From Isosphaeraceae bacterium EP7 (GTDB lineage: Bacteria; Planctomycetota; Planctomycetia; Isosphaerales; Isosphaeraceae), in the NCBI GenBank assembly GCA_038400315.1, contig CP151667.1:1623174-1687173 (forward strand): DNA of 64,000 bases. The letters run 5' to 3'. A program made the position numbers and the translations under genes. Shown here piece after piece: positions 26,024 to 34,752 of this stretch. Every line of letters begins with the position of its first letter. The stretch's first letter is position 1. The notes beneath the pieces were generated by a model that saw only the letters and a program-made list of their open reading frames with translations, was not told the origin of the DNA and ran no database searches.

Positions 26024-27727
26024 TCAGGTCGGCCCCGCCTGCGTGGGCTCGTCGCAGACCTGGAAACCTTGCAGGGCTTCCAGGTCGGGCATCAGGAGCG
26101 GCTGCTTATATTGTTCGACGGTCCCGCCGCTCCTCGCCAATCGCTTCCGCTGGAAATCGGCCCATGATCCGGCGGGGATCCGGCGTGCGCGGATCGGGGC
26201 GAGGCGGAGGGTTGATCGCTTATTCTCGTATTCGACGTTCAGAGCCTGAAGCTGATGCTCCATCTCCGAGGCCATCCGGCACGCGAGCTCGGAGTCGGCG
26301 TCCCCCTCCTCGATGAGCAGGACGTAACCGGGCGGGTCTCCCCACTCCGGGAGCAGCAGGAACGACTTCAGCCTGATCCCGAGCGCCCGCTGGGCCAGGT
26401 CGCCGGCCGCCACGACCTGGAACTCCGAGAGCTTCTCTCCGGTCAGGCTGGAGTAATGGGCCCCTTTGTTGAGGAACTCGATAAGGGGGGTCTCGCCCCG
26501 GTAGCCCGCGCACCGCACCAGGTCCTGGATGTGGTAGCGGTAGAGCCCGCCCGCCGTGGTCGGCAGGATGAAGTATCGCTTCCCCTCCTCGAGCTCGGTC
26601 GCCCCCAGCACGTCGGGCTGGTCGGCGTCCCCCTGGTCCTCGGGGATGAACTCGAAGTAATGATGGCGGATGTCGAGCAGGCCCGCGGCCGTCCCGTCCT
26701 CGATCGGGATGGTCATCCGCCCTTCCGACGCGATCAGGCCGACGTCGCGCACCGGCGTCTCGCCGAAGTATTCGGGATAGCCGCGCAGGTACGAACCCAT
26801 CGTGCCGCCCGTCCAGTTGGAGAGGAACTGGAGGTTCGGCCAGTAATCCTTGGGTAGCAGGCGGCCCGTCCGCTCGACGATCCGCTCCAGCCGTCTGGCC
26901 GCATTGGGGCGTCGCCAGCGAGTCCGGGGCCGGATGGCCCGGCGCACCTCGTCGGGAATGGTCCATTTCTCGGAGACCGTGCCGTCCGCGAGGTCGCGGA
27001 TGAGCGTCTCCTTCTCGCGATCGCCGAGGCGAGCGATGGCCAGGATCGTGCTCGGATTGGCTGCGATGACGGTGCCGACGTCGCGATACGCCGAGAGCCT
27101 CAACGCCACATAGTATTTGGATTCGACGTCCTTGATCCGCGACGCCGACGGGTGCATGCAGTAGACCGTCCGGACGAGGAGGCTCTGCATCTGCGACGTC
27201 AGGCCCGTGATCGCCCCGCAGGGAATCCCCGACGGTGTGACGCTCTCGCGCCAGTCGCTGGCGAGCTGGAGAATCGGCTTGAGCCCCGCAGTGAGCATCG
27301 CGGGATGGTCGTCGAAGGCACGAATTCCCCAGATCGTCCAGCCCTCGCGATAGCCGTCGAGCGACTCCTGGGTTACCGGGATCGTCTTGGGCCGGGCCGT
27401 GGTGCCCGACGTCATCGCGAACATCCGGACCGTTGTCCCGGCACCGAAGAGGGCGCCGATGTCGCCCTGCCGGACCCGCGCGATGTACGGCTCGTGGCCG
27501 TCGTAACCCCGCACGGGCACATGCTTCCGGAAGTCCTCGATCGACTTGATGGCGCCGAAATGATGGTCCCGGCCGAAATCGCTGCCGGCGTGCCGCGCGA
27601 CCATGCCCAGTAGCAGGCTGCGCTGGACGGCGCCGGCGCGGGCGGTCTGTTCAAGAAAGCTGGCCGCCAAGGCACGCGAGCGATTCGTGAGCGGAAGTCC
27701 GGCGAGTCGACGGATCGTGCCGATCAT
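26024..27727 (-). CDS. GH3-family acyl-acid amido synthetase
   Basis: A 567-residue protein of the GH3 auxin-responsive family, adenylating enzymes that activate a carboxylic acid with ATP and join it to an amine. The ATP loop is MTSGTTARPKTIPVT (~105-119). Motif 2 lies around SEGRM (~345), followed by TTAGGLYRYHIQDLVR, the conserved YRxxxGD-like region with His in place of the usual residue, and then LTGEKLSE. Bacterial GH3 proteins are less studied than plant ones; substrate unknown. It has its own promoter and no neighbour pointing to a pathway. Confidence 0.87.
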   Translation of the reverse strand: MIGTIRRLAGLPLTNRSRALAASFLEQTARAGAVQRSLLLGMVARHAGSDFGRDHHFGAIKSIEDFRKHVPVRGYDGHEPYIARVRQGDIGALFGAGTTVRMFAMTSGTTARPKTIPVTQESLDGYREGWTIWGIRAFDDHPAMLTAGLKPILQLASDWRESVTPSGIPCGAITGLTSQMQSLLVRTVYCMHPSASRIKDVESKYYVALRLSAYRDVGTVIAANPSTILAIARLGDREKETLIRDLADGTVSEKWTIPDEVRRAIRPRTRWRRPNAARRLERIVERTGRLLPKDYWPNLQFLSNWTGGTMGSYLRGYPEYFGETPVRDVGLIASEGRMTIPIEDGTAAGLLDIRHHYFEFIPEDQGDADQPDVLGATELEEGKRYFILPTTAGGLYRYHIQDLVRCAGYRGETPLIEFLNKGAHYSSLTGEKLSEFQVVAAGDLAQRALGIRLKSFLLLPEWGDPPGYVLLIEEGDADSELACRMASEMEHQLQALNVEYENKRSTLRLAPIRARRIPAGSWADFQRKRLARSGGTVEQYKQPLLMPDLEALQGFQVCDEPTQAGPT

Positions 27728-27812
27728 TCGGGTTCGACCTCGGCTCTAGGACCTGGAGAGAATGGGAGGGATGGGCCGGCGCGTTCGATCGGACGCCGAC
27801 ATCATGAGGCGA

Positions 27813-27840
27813 ATCGTAGCAGGCGGAGAATCTCTGTCAA
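27813..27840 (-). promoter_or_regulatory. Sigma70-like promoter of the GH3-type gene
   Basis: Minus strand consensus TTGACA (27835-27840), 16 nt, TACGAT (27813-27818), ~80 nt upstream of ATG 27727. The intergenic interval 27728-27916 holds nothing else recognisable. Confidence 0.65.
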
Positions 27841-27916
27841 CGCAAAGGCCGCCGCAGCCGGTGATTCCTCCGGTCCGCGGCGACCTGATCGGCGTCGTTG
27901 GCCAGTCAGGGACCGG

Positions 27917-29353
27917 TCAGGGTCGGGTCATCTCGGACTTCTTGGCCTTGAAGCCCGCTTCGATCAGCCCGAGGGTCGTCTTGGTGTCAAACCCTTCGAC
28001 GATCGTCACATCGACACCGCGGCGGTCGATCGCGTAATCGGTGCCCCTCACGGAGCGGCGGAGGGCGTCGGCAGGTTGGTCGGGGGTCTCGGCATCGGCG
28101 TTCATCTTGGTCGCCTGGAACCGCGCGTAGCCCTGGGCAAATTCCTTGGCGTCTTCCTCGGTGTCCCAGGTCAAGGCCCAGACGAGGCCGAGCTTGCCGC
28201 CGGGCTTCTCGAAGACGGCGTAGCGGTCGCCGTCCCAGCCGGCCGCCGCCTTCTTGCCGCCGTGCTTGTTCAGCAGGACGCTCGTCTGCATCTCGCCGAC
28301 CACGTTCCGGCCCAGCTCTTTCCAGTCAGGGCCGGCGTCGAGCGTGCCGAGGTCGATGAGGGTGGGGACGTCGGGCTTGGCCTGGTACTTCTCGGGGTGG
28401 AGGATCTGCTCGGTCGACAGCGGCGGATTCTTGTACGCCTCGTCGATCCCTTCCCAGCCCTTGTCATTCGTCAGCTTGGAGACGAAGACGAGGCCGCGGA
28501 GGTAAGGGAAGACAAGCGACTCGATGAGCACGGGCGGGGCCTTCTTCAGGCTGGCGCCACCGGCGAACTTCATGAACGGCATGATGAACGACATGGTTCG
28601 TTCGAGGTCGGCCGAGGGGAGGACGGTGATCGCCTTGCCCTGCCAGTCGTCCATCTGCGCGGCCATCATCGTCAGGGTGGCCTCACCCTCGATGAGGGCC
28701 GAGACCGCCATCGCGGCGTCGTCGTTGCCCTTGGCCGCCTTCTGGAGTGCGGCGAGGTCGTAATGCTGGTCGGCCAGGGCGTGCGTCAGCTCGTGGGCGA
28801 GCACCGTCTTGTTCTGGTCCTTGTCGAACCCGCCGGTCCGGCCGAGGAGCTTGTCGAGGAACCCGACCGGCTTCTTGTCCTTCTCCTTGACCTCGGGCTC
28901 GCGGATCAGGTGCATCGTCTTGGTCCGAGGGTCGTAGAACGCGGCGATCTCCTCGGAATAGACCTGGACCATCGTCGCCTTGAGGTCGGCGTTGCGCGGG
29001 AGGAAGCCGAGGGCCTTCATGCCCATCTCCATCGCCCGGAACTCGCCCGGTGTCGAGTCTTCGTCCAGCTCCTTGACGAGGAAGTCTTTCAACGCTTCGC
29101 GTGCGGTGACGTCGCGCTTGACCTCGGTCTTGAACGGCAGCTTGCGCATCACGGGCAGGAGCTTCTCGAAAGCCTGCTTGTATTTGAGGACGGCCTGGTT
29201 GGTATCCGCCTTGTCGGCGAGGTCGTCCCCCTCCTTCAGAAGCGTCTTGCCCGCCGTAATTCCCGGTTCCGTGTCGTCCGCGGCATGGGCCCGTTGAGTC
29301 AGGGCCAGCGCGGCCGTCAGGAGCGTCAAGGCGGCGACCCGAGTCAGCAGCAT
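27917..29353 (-). CDS. Secreted gluzincin-like metallopeptidase
   Basis: The 478-residue protein begins with a signal peptide (LLTRVAALTLLTAALALTQRAHA). A helical region follows, then a zinc site HELTHALADQHYDL (~189-202, HExxH) and a downstream glutamate in LIEGEATLTMM (~226) at gluzincin-like spacing. The last ~100 residues form a separate alpha/beta segment (VWALTWDTEEDAKEFAQGY). It is conserved-looking but not a family I can name. It probably acts on extracytoplasmic proteins; autoprocessing is possible. Confidence 0.8.
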   Translation of the reverse strand: MLLTRVAALTLLTAALALTQRAHAADDTEPGITAGKTLLKEGDDLADKADTNQAVLKYKQAFEKLLPVMRKLPFKTEVKRDVTAREALKDFLVKELDEDSTPGEFRAMEMGMKALGFLPRNADLKATMVQVYSEEIAAFYDPRTKTMHLIREPEVKEKDKKPVGFLDKLLGRTGGFDKDQNKTVLAHELTHALADQHYDLAALQKAAKGNDDAAMAVSALIEGEATLTMMAAQMDDWQGKAITVLPSADLERTMSFIMPFMKFAGGASLKKAPPVLIESLVFPYLRGLVFVSKLTNDKGWEGIDEAYKNPPLSTEQILHPEKYQAKPDVPTLIDLGTLDAGPDWKELGRNVVGEMQTSVLLNKHGGKKAAAGWDGDRYAVFEKPGGKLGLVWALTWDTEEDAKEFAQGYARFQATKMNADAETPDQPADALRRSVRGTDYAIDRRGVDVTIVEGFDTKTTLGLIEAGFKAKKSEMTRP

Positions 29354-29406
29354 GGTGGGAGGCCTCGTCCAAGGGGGTCGAATCGGAGTCGTGCCCCGCG
29401 TTCAGG

Positions 29407-29426
29407 CTTCGCCAGATTCGGCGAAG
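29407..29426 (-). terminator. Hairpin downstream of the single-TM protein gene
   Basis: A perfect 7-bp stem CTTCGCC / GGCGAAG with a 6-nt loop, 28 nt past the stop at 29455 and upstream of the peptidase start. Confidence 0.4.
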
Positions 29427-29454
29427 TTTCGGGGGAGGGATGATCCATCATTCA

Positions 29455-30678
29455 TTATGGACGAGGCCGGTCTCGGTCGGCTAGCGGGGGGGGCGAGGAG
29501 ACGCCGGCCTGGTTGGCCGGGGGATTTCCCTGGGCGGCCCGTTCCGCGGGGAACGGCACGGCCAGAAGCTGCTTGGCCGCCCGGACCCAGACCTCCCTCA
29601 GGTCGCGGGCGGATCCACGCTGTGAGATCTTCATCCCCTCGTCGTACGCGAGGATCCCCAGGATGTCCGGCTCGCTCATCCCCTTGGACCGCATGAACTC
29701 GATCCGACCATTTCGCGTGAATTTCGTCTTCCGCGCCGAGCCCTTGAAGGCCTTCGCCACGGCGTCCTCGATCTCGGGCTGGACCGGCAGAAGCGACCGC
29801 TCGCGAAGCTCGCTAACCTGCGTCCCGAGCGCATCGCCGCGTCCGGCCAGCACCCGCCGCAGCTCGGCGCGGAACCTGGGACGCTGGGCATCGGCGCGCT
29901 TCCGCGCCTCGGCGACCTCGACCTTGCGACGTTCGAGGCTCTGCTGCTTGTCCCGCTCGGCGAGCTTCGGCTTGATTGCCTCGATCGCGCGGATCTCGGC
30001 CTTGCGCTCGGTCGACTCGCGCTGGATGTCCTTCAGGACCTGATCGCGGGTCAGCTTCGGAGGCTCGGCCGCCGGTTTGACCTCGGCAACTTCGGCCTTA
30101 GCCTCGCCCGGGTCGACGGCGTCCGGCGGCGGGACGAGGGCCTCGATGCCCGCCAGGGGTTCGCTCTCGGGCGCCGCGATGGGGGTCGGGGACGGCGGCA
30201 ATTGCGTTGGATTCGCCGCTGCGAGGGGAGCAAGGGGGGCGAGTTTCGGTTCCGACGGATGGGCAAAGCCGATCGAGGCGGGCTTCGAAGGCTCGCCCTC
30301 GATGTTACCGAGGACGATCGAGGGATCGAGGATCGAACGGATCTCGAGCTGAGGCCGCTCGATCACCGGGACGGGCTCGGGCCCTTTCGACTCGTCGGAA
30401 ACCTGAGGCTCGGCAGGGTTTACCGGCCGGGTCGCGACTCGATTCGATGGCCCCTCGGTGGGATGGGGGAAGCTCTGCCGATAGACCAGGATCCCCAGCG
30501 CGGCGGCGATGAGGAGCAGGGCGGGGAGCATGACCAGCGGGACGCTGGCTCCTCCCTTCTGCACGATCACGATCCGAGCTTCGCCGGCCTCGGGAGCGTG
30601 CAGGATCGGGGTCGGGTCGACGGCCAGTTCCCCGGATTCGTCCGCCGCCGGTCCCTCGTCAATTCGAGTCTCGGCCAT
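29455..30678 (-). CDS. Hypothetical single-pass membrane protein with Pro-rich linker and coiled coil
   Basis: The start at ATG 30678 is preferred because GGAGAG lies 6 nt upstream; the frame extends to 30723. The ~407-residue product has an acidic cytoplasmic N-terminus, one transmembrane helix (VPLVMLPALLLIAAALGILVY, ~46-66), a long Pro/Ala/Glu-rich linker, and a charged coiled-coil region (RDQVLKDIQRESTERKAEI ... ERRKVEVAEARKR). It ends in a compact helical domain with RSKGMSEPDILGILAYDEG. No family recognised. It lies between fumarase and a secreted peptidase, same strand. Confidence 0.7.
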   Translation of the reverse strand: MAETRIDEGPAADESGELAVDPTPILHAPEAGEARIVIVQKGGASVPLVMLPALLLIAAALGILVYRQSFPHPTEGPSNRVATRPVNPAEPQVSDESKGPEPVPVIERPQLEIRSILDPSIVLGNIEGEPSKPASIGFAHPSEPKLAPLAPLAAANPTQLPPSPTPIAAPESEPLAGIEALVPPPDAVDPGEAKAEVAEVKPAAEPPKLTRDQVLKDIQRESTERKAEIRAIEAIKPKLAERDKQQSLERRKVEVAEARKRADAQRPRFRAELRRVLAGRGDALGTQVSELRERSLLPVQPEIEDAVAKAFKGSARKTKFTRNGRIEFMRSKGMSEPDILGILAYDEGMKISQRGSARDLREVWVRAAKQLLAVPFPAERAAQGNPPANQAGVSSPPPLADRDRPRP

Positions 30679-30735
30679 CGCAGTCTCTCCAGAACGAAAC
30701 GAACCCGGCGAAGCGTCGGTCATCTCGAAGAGGGC

Positions 30736-32223
30736 TCATCCGCCGCCGGATCCGCCCACGCCCGTGCCTCGGATCGTCTGGCCCATCGGGTCGAGCGCCG
30801 CCATGATCTGCTCGGCGGCCGGCAGCGGTGACACCGAGCCTTTGAAGGAATCGGCGAGGGGACCGTACAGGTCCGCCACCTCGTCGCCCGTCTTGCCGGC
30901 GACAGACAGGGCGACCTCACGGACGGTCCGGCCCGTCTTGTAAGCCAACTTGGCGATCGCCGCAGCGCGATCATAGCCCACGATCGGTGCCAGCGCCGTG
31001 CACATGGCCAGGCTCCGCTCGATCGACTCCGCGCATCGAGCCTCGTCGGCAATGAGGCCGGCGACGCACTTATCCTGGAGGTGTTGAGCCGCGGTCGTCA
31101 GCAGCGCGATCGATTGCAGCAGGTTGTAGGCGATCACCGGCATCATCACGTTCAGCTCGAAGTTAGAGCCGACTCCATTGGCCCAGGCGATCGTCGCGTC
31201 GTTGCCTACGACCTGCGCGGCCACCATCATCACGGCCTCGGGGATGACCGGATTGACCTTGCCCGGCATGATCGAGCTGCCCGGCTGAAGCTCTGGCAGG
31301 ACGATCTCGCCAATTCCACACCGCGGGCCGGAGGCCAGCCATCGGAGATTGTTCGCGACGTTGGACAGGCTGATTGCCACGCTCCGGAGGGCCGCCGAGG
31401 CCTCGAGCGCCGCGTCGCGACCGGCCATCGCCTCGAAGGGGTTGTCGGCGGGCCTGAAGGTCAGGCCGGTCTGCTGGGTGAGCCGGGCAGCCATCCGCTT
31501 CGGAAAGTCGGCGTGCGTGTTGATCCCCGTGCCGACGGCCGTCCCGCCGATCGGCAATTCCGCCAGGGCTAGCCCGGCCGCCTGCAATCGTCGGATCCCT
31601 TGGGCCACCTGCGCCGCGTAGCCCGAGAATTCCTGGCCCAGCCGGATCGGGACCGCGTCTTGCAGGTGGGTCCGGCCGATCTTGACGATCGGGTCGAACG
31701 ACCTGGCCTTGGCGTCGAGCCCCTCGCGCAGCAATTCCAGCGAGGGTATCAGGTGTTTCGAGATCCCCTCGAGCGCCGCGACATGGATGGCCGTGGGGAA
31801 GACGTCATTGGACGACTGCCCCATGTTCACCGAGTCGTTGGGGTGGACCGGGGACTTGCCGCCACGGCCGGCTCCGAGGATCTCGTTGGCGACCCCGGCG
31901 ATCACCTCGTTCGTGTTCATGTTCGACGACGTGCCGCTGCCTGTCTGGAACACGTCGACGACGAACTGGGAGTCGTACCGCCCCTCGGCCACCCCCTGTG
32001 ACGCCTGGGCGACGACCTCACCGATCTCGGCGGCGAGCAGCCCCAAATCCATGTTCACCTGCGCCGCGGCCCCTTTGATCAATCCCAGGGCCCGGATCAT
32101 GGCTCGCGGGATGCGCAGGCTGCTGATCTGGAAATTGAGCTCGGCCCGCCTGGTCTGGGCGCCATAATACGCCTCGGCCGGGACCTCCATGCTCCCCATC
32201 GAGTCGAGTTCAGTTCGCGTCAT
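30736..32223 (-). CDS. fumC: Class II fumarate hydratase
   Basis: This enzyme interconverts fumarate and L-malate in the TCA cycle. The 495-residue product is full length for the family. It has GSGTSSNMNTNEV (~96-108), the GRTHLQDA active-site His region (His186), and the superfamily signature GSSIMPGKVNP (315-325) with the catalytic Ser loop. The Gly in MPGKVN favours fumarase over aspartase (usually MPAKVN), although aspartase activity cannot be excluded by reading alone. A short Gly-rich tail ends the protein. Confidence 0.93.
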   Translation of the reverse strand: MTRTELDSMGSMEVPAEAYYGAQTRRAELNFQISSLRIPRAMIRALGLIKGAAAQVNMDLGLLAAEIGEVVAQASQGVAEGRYDSQFVVDVFQTGSGTSSNMNTNEVIAGVANEILGAGRGGKSPVHPNDSVNMGQSSNDVFPTAIHVAALEGISKHLIPSLELLREGLDAKARSFDPIVKIGRTHLQDAVPIRLGQEFSGYAAQVAQGIRRLQAAGLALAELPIGGTAVGTGINTHADFPKRMAARLTQQTGLTFRPADNPFEAMAGRDAALEASAALRSVAISLSNVANNLRWLASGPRCGIGEIVLPELQPGSSIMPGKVNPVIPEAVMMVAAQVVGNDATIAWANGVGSNFELNVMMPVIAYNLLQSIALLTTAAQHLQDKCVAGLIADEARCAESIERSLAMCTALAPIVGYDRAAAIAKLAYKTGRTVREVALSVAGKTGDEVADLYGPLADSFKGSVSPLPAAEQIMAALDPMGQTIRGTGVGGSGGG

Positions 32224-32848
32224 GGCGGTCCGCCCGGGTCATCGTTCGGCCCGGGCAAGCCCCCCGGACCGTCTCTCTAAGTCCCGGCGATCTTACCAAA
32301 ATGAGCCCCTCTGGGCACACCCAAGAGGTCTCTACGGGGTCCGCATGCGGACGGATCGGGCGATCCCGGAGAGGCGACTGACCAAACCGCCCCGCGCTTC
32401 GGGCCAACTGTAAGTTCAGGTACTCAGGCCGAAGTCTTCGCGTCCACGACTGGCCAGAGACCAACCCGGACGTGATCCACGGGCGGATGGGTCGGGCAGG
32501 CCATTCGACGGAGTGAGACTGAAGACCGATCATGGGCATGACGGCTTGTTGAATCAGGGGGGAGTCGAGATGAATCCGACAAATTAGGTCCTCACGACGC
32601 GTTGAGGACCTTGAGAGTTGTGATCCATCCCGAATTGAACTCTCCACGCCTGGGATCTCCACGAACCATATCTCCATCGTGGCCCGGCGCACCACATCGC
32701 ACTCCAACGCCTTCATCACCTTCAGATTCAGCCTCGCCCCTTTGACGTGGATCGTCTTGATTAAGCCAATCGTGGAGGGAATGCCCTTCCAACTCAACGA
32801 CCGGGCGAATCCCACCAACGGCTCGATCGATTCCAGCAGCGGCCTTCT
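32224..32848. other. Gene-poor interval after fumC
   Basis: About 625 bp with no convincing gene. GC content is visibly lower than in the flanks. A minus-strand open frame of ~200 codons (32210-32818) has no start signal and no recognisable family; a short stretch around 32630-32790 keeps coding-like third-position bias and may be decayed coding DNA. With the next two remnants it forms a ~1.6 kb scar. Confidence 0.5.
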
Positions 32849-33420
32849 CTACGAAGACGGCCCGGGACGGAGTCGCGCGGCTCGGAACGTCTGACGGACG
32901 AACCGTTTCACCCGGCGTCTTAGCCCGATCGCATCGAGAAGCCCGATGGCGGCGCGGGAGGAGGCGTCGAGGCCGGCGTAAAGTCCCAGGAGCATGAGGT
33001 GGCGCAGGCTTCGGCGAAAGTGGAAGAGGTCCGCAAATGGGATGCTCCGGGTCGAGAAGACCTCCTTGTGCAGCCCATCTCCATCGGCGAAATCGAATGT
33101 CCGGTGCTGGCCCTCAGCGAACAGACGTTCCAGCGCGAGGTAGAGCAGGACGATCCCCGGGGACCAAGGATTGAACTTGGGGTCATGACCGGCATATCGG
33201 TACAGGAGGTCATTCCCTCGCGCCACGCAATGAAGAAAGGAGACGGGATGCTCGCGGTGGAAGAGGATGAAGGAGCGCACCATGTCCTCGGAGGCGAGCC
33301 GCGATAACTCCCGCAGTATCCCTGCCGATTGAGCCCGCTGAGAATCGCTTGTTGGATCGGCAACTCGGCGTAGGCGTAACCACAGGGTCGATCATCTGAC
33401 GGCAGACCAAGTCGGTTCCG
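32849..33420 (-). pseudogene. Remnant of a BioF2-like GNAT acetyltransferase
   Basis: The minus-strand frame 32849-33283 keeps the C-terminal half of an Acetyltransf_6/BioF2-like (FemAB-related) domain: YRYAGHDPKFNPWSPGIVLLYLALE followed by FDFADGDGLHKEVF. Reading upstream, similarity continues as LRELSRLASED without a start, and then switches to another frame (YAELPIQQAILSGLNRQG). This implies at least one frameshift and loss of the N-terminal half. Such enzymes usually modify polysaccharide or peptidoglycan precursors. Confidence 0.6.
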
Positions 33421-33431
33421 ATGCGAGCGGT

Positions 33432-33744
33432 CTAACTTCGGTCCTCGGCGATTTCCATGATGTCGTCCAGGAGTCGACGCATGCGGACCTCCGCAAGGCG
33501 ACGCCCCCCGACGGATGAGGCATCGAGGCAGGTCATGCCGCATTGCAACTCAGGCAACATCTCGCCGATGGTGACCCGGCTCCAGCCGAGATGGTCGTCG
33601 GCCCGGCGTCGGGTCGCCCCATCCCATGGCCTTGGCGGCCCTGGCCATGAAGGGTCGCTTCTTGCTGCGATTGTGGATCTTGAAGGTGTCGATGAGGACG
33701 GGAAACTTCTCGGGGAGGACGCACACCGTCGCTCCTGAACTCAC
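33432..33744 (-). pseudogene. Frameshifted short gene of unknown family
   Basis: A GTG at 33744 opens a frame reading PVLIDTFKIHNRSKKRPF and AKAMGWGDPTP. Removing one G in the GC run near 33600-33607 joins it to HLGWSRVTIGEMLPELQCG and a clean end MRRLLDDIMEIAEDRS before TAG (33432-33434). The span is 313 nt, one more than a multiple of three, as expected for a single-base insertion. Coding-like bias is good on both sides. Family not recognised; a sequencing error is an alternative to real decay. Confidence 0.5.
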
Positions 33745-33872
33745 TGGGGGTAAGTCGTCAGGATACGGGATACCGATTTGCTTTCAAGGCATTAAAATGC
33801 ATGAATACCAGGAACGTGGGAATGCATGGCAAGCGAGGAGGACCACCCCTCAAGCCGGCAGTGCCACGTTCG

Positions 33873-34661
33873 TCAGACCGTGTCGGGGCCCGGTTGCGAG
33901 CAACTCAGCCCGGGCTTGGCGGTTGGTTGGTCGGCCTCCGGAAGGGGCCAGGAGACGAGCTGGATCTCGGGTCCCTTGATGGCCAGGAAGGGGCAGGGCG
34001 GGTGCTCGGTCCAGGTCCCGCTGTTGAGGTATCGGACCCCGTCGACCGTCACGTCGAGCGCGAGATGGGTGTGGCCGCAGGTCACCGCGAGGAAACCCTT
34101 GCTCCGGGCATAGTCGATCGCCCGCTGCTGCACGAGCTGGCTATTACGCTGGAATTTCTTGGTGACACGCCGCAGCCAGCGGGACGCCCGGTGGGGCATC
34201 GACTTCTGGAAGTAATAGTAGATGCCGCATGCGAAGTTGGTCAGGAACGCATAATTGGTGACGACCGTGTCGAACTGGTCGCCGTGCAAGATCAGGAGCC
34301 GGACCTGGCCGTTGTCGAAGACGTACTCGTCATGGATCTCGACGCCGACGATGTGACTGACGATGTCGGCCGCGCCGTCATGGTTGCCGCGCAACCAGAC
34401 GACCCGCACGTCGTCGCGGTCTGAGTTCCTGCGGATCTCCTTCAGGCAGGCGAAATGCCTCTTCGAGAGGCGCTTGAAGTTCAGGTCATCGAAGATATCG
34501 CCATTGATGATCAGCTCGTGGGTGTGGTCGAACGCCCAGGTCAGGAACTCCTCCAACAGCCTGGCCTGGCAGACGTCGCTACCCAGGTGCAGATCGCTCA
34601 GCACGATGCCGTCGTAGATCAGGTCACCGATCGGCACATGCGCGGTCTTCAGGTCGTCCAT
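33873..34661 (-). CDS. Calcineurin-like metallophosphoesterase, LpxH-like
   Basis: A 262-residue two-metal phosphoesterase with ordered motifs: LSDLHLGS (~21-28), INGDIFDD (~52-59), LRGNHD (~89-94), LHGDQFD (~125-131) and CGHTHLA (~195-201). This motif order and length match UDP-2,3-diacylglucosamine pyrophosphatase (LpxH) and its relatives, so a role in lipid A-type envelope synthesis is plausible; no other lpx gene is near. The region of ~140-170 (YYYFQKSMPHRASRWLRR) resembles the helical lid of LpxH. The C-terminal ~15 residues look like extension. It is the last gene of the minus-strand run. Confidence 0.85.
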   Translation of the reverse strand: MDDLKTAHVPIGDLIYDGIVLSDLHLGSDVCQARLLEEFLTWAFDHTHELIINGDIFDDLNFKRLSKRHFACLKEIRRNSDRDDVRVVWLRGNHDGAADIVSHIVGVEIHDEYVFDNGQVRLLILHGDQFDTVVTNYAFLTNFACGIYYYFQKSMPHRASRWLRRVTKKFQRNSQLVQQRAIDYARSKGFLAVTCGHTHLALDVTVDGVRYLNSGTWTEHPPCPFLAIKGPEIQLVSWPLPEADQPTAKPGLSCSQPGPDTV

Positions 34662-34752
34662 CGTGGCCCTTGATTCCGAATGTTCGTGGAGGGCAGAGGT
34701 CGGGTCTCGGTCCTCTGCGAGGGTCTCAAAAACGTCGGCCGCGTTCGGCCCG

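Noticed and set aside
32210-32818. 202-codon minus-strand frame after fumC
   Set aside because: No start signal and no family; only a short part shows coding-like bias, so it is treated as possible decay.
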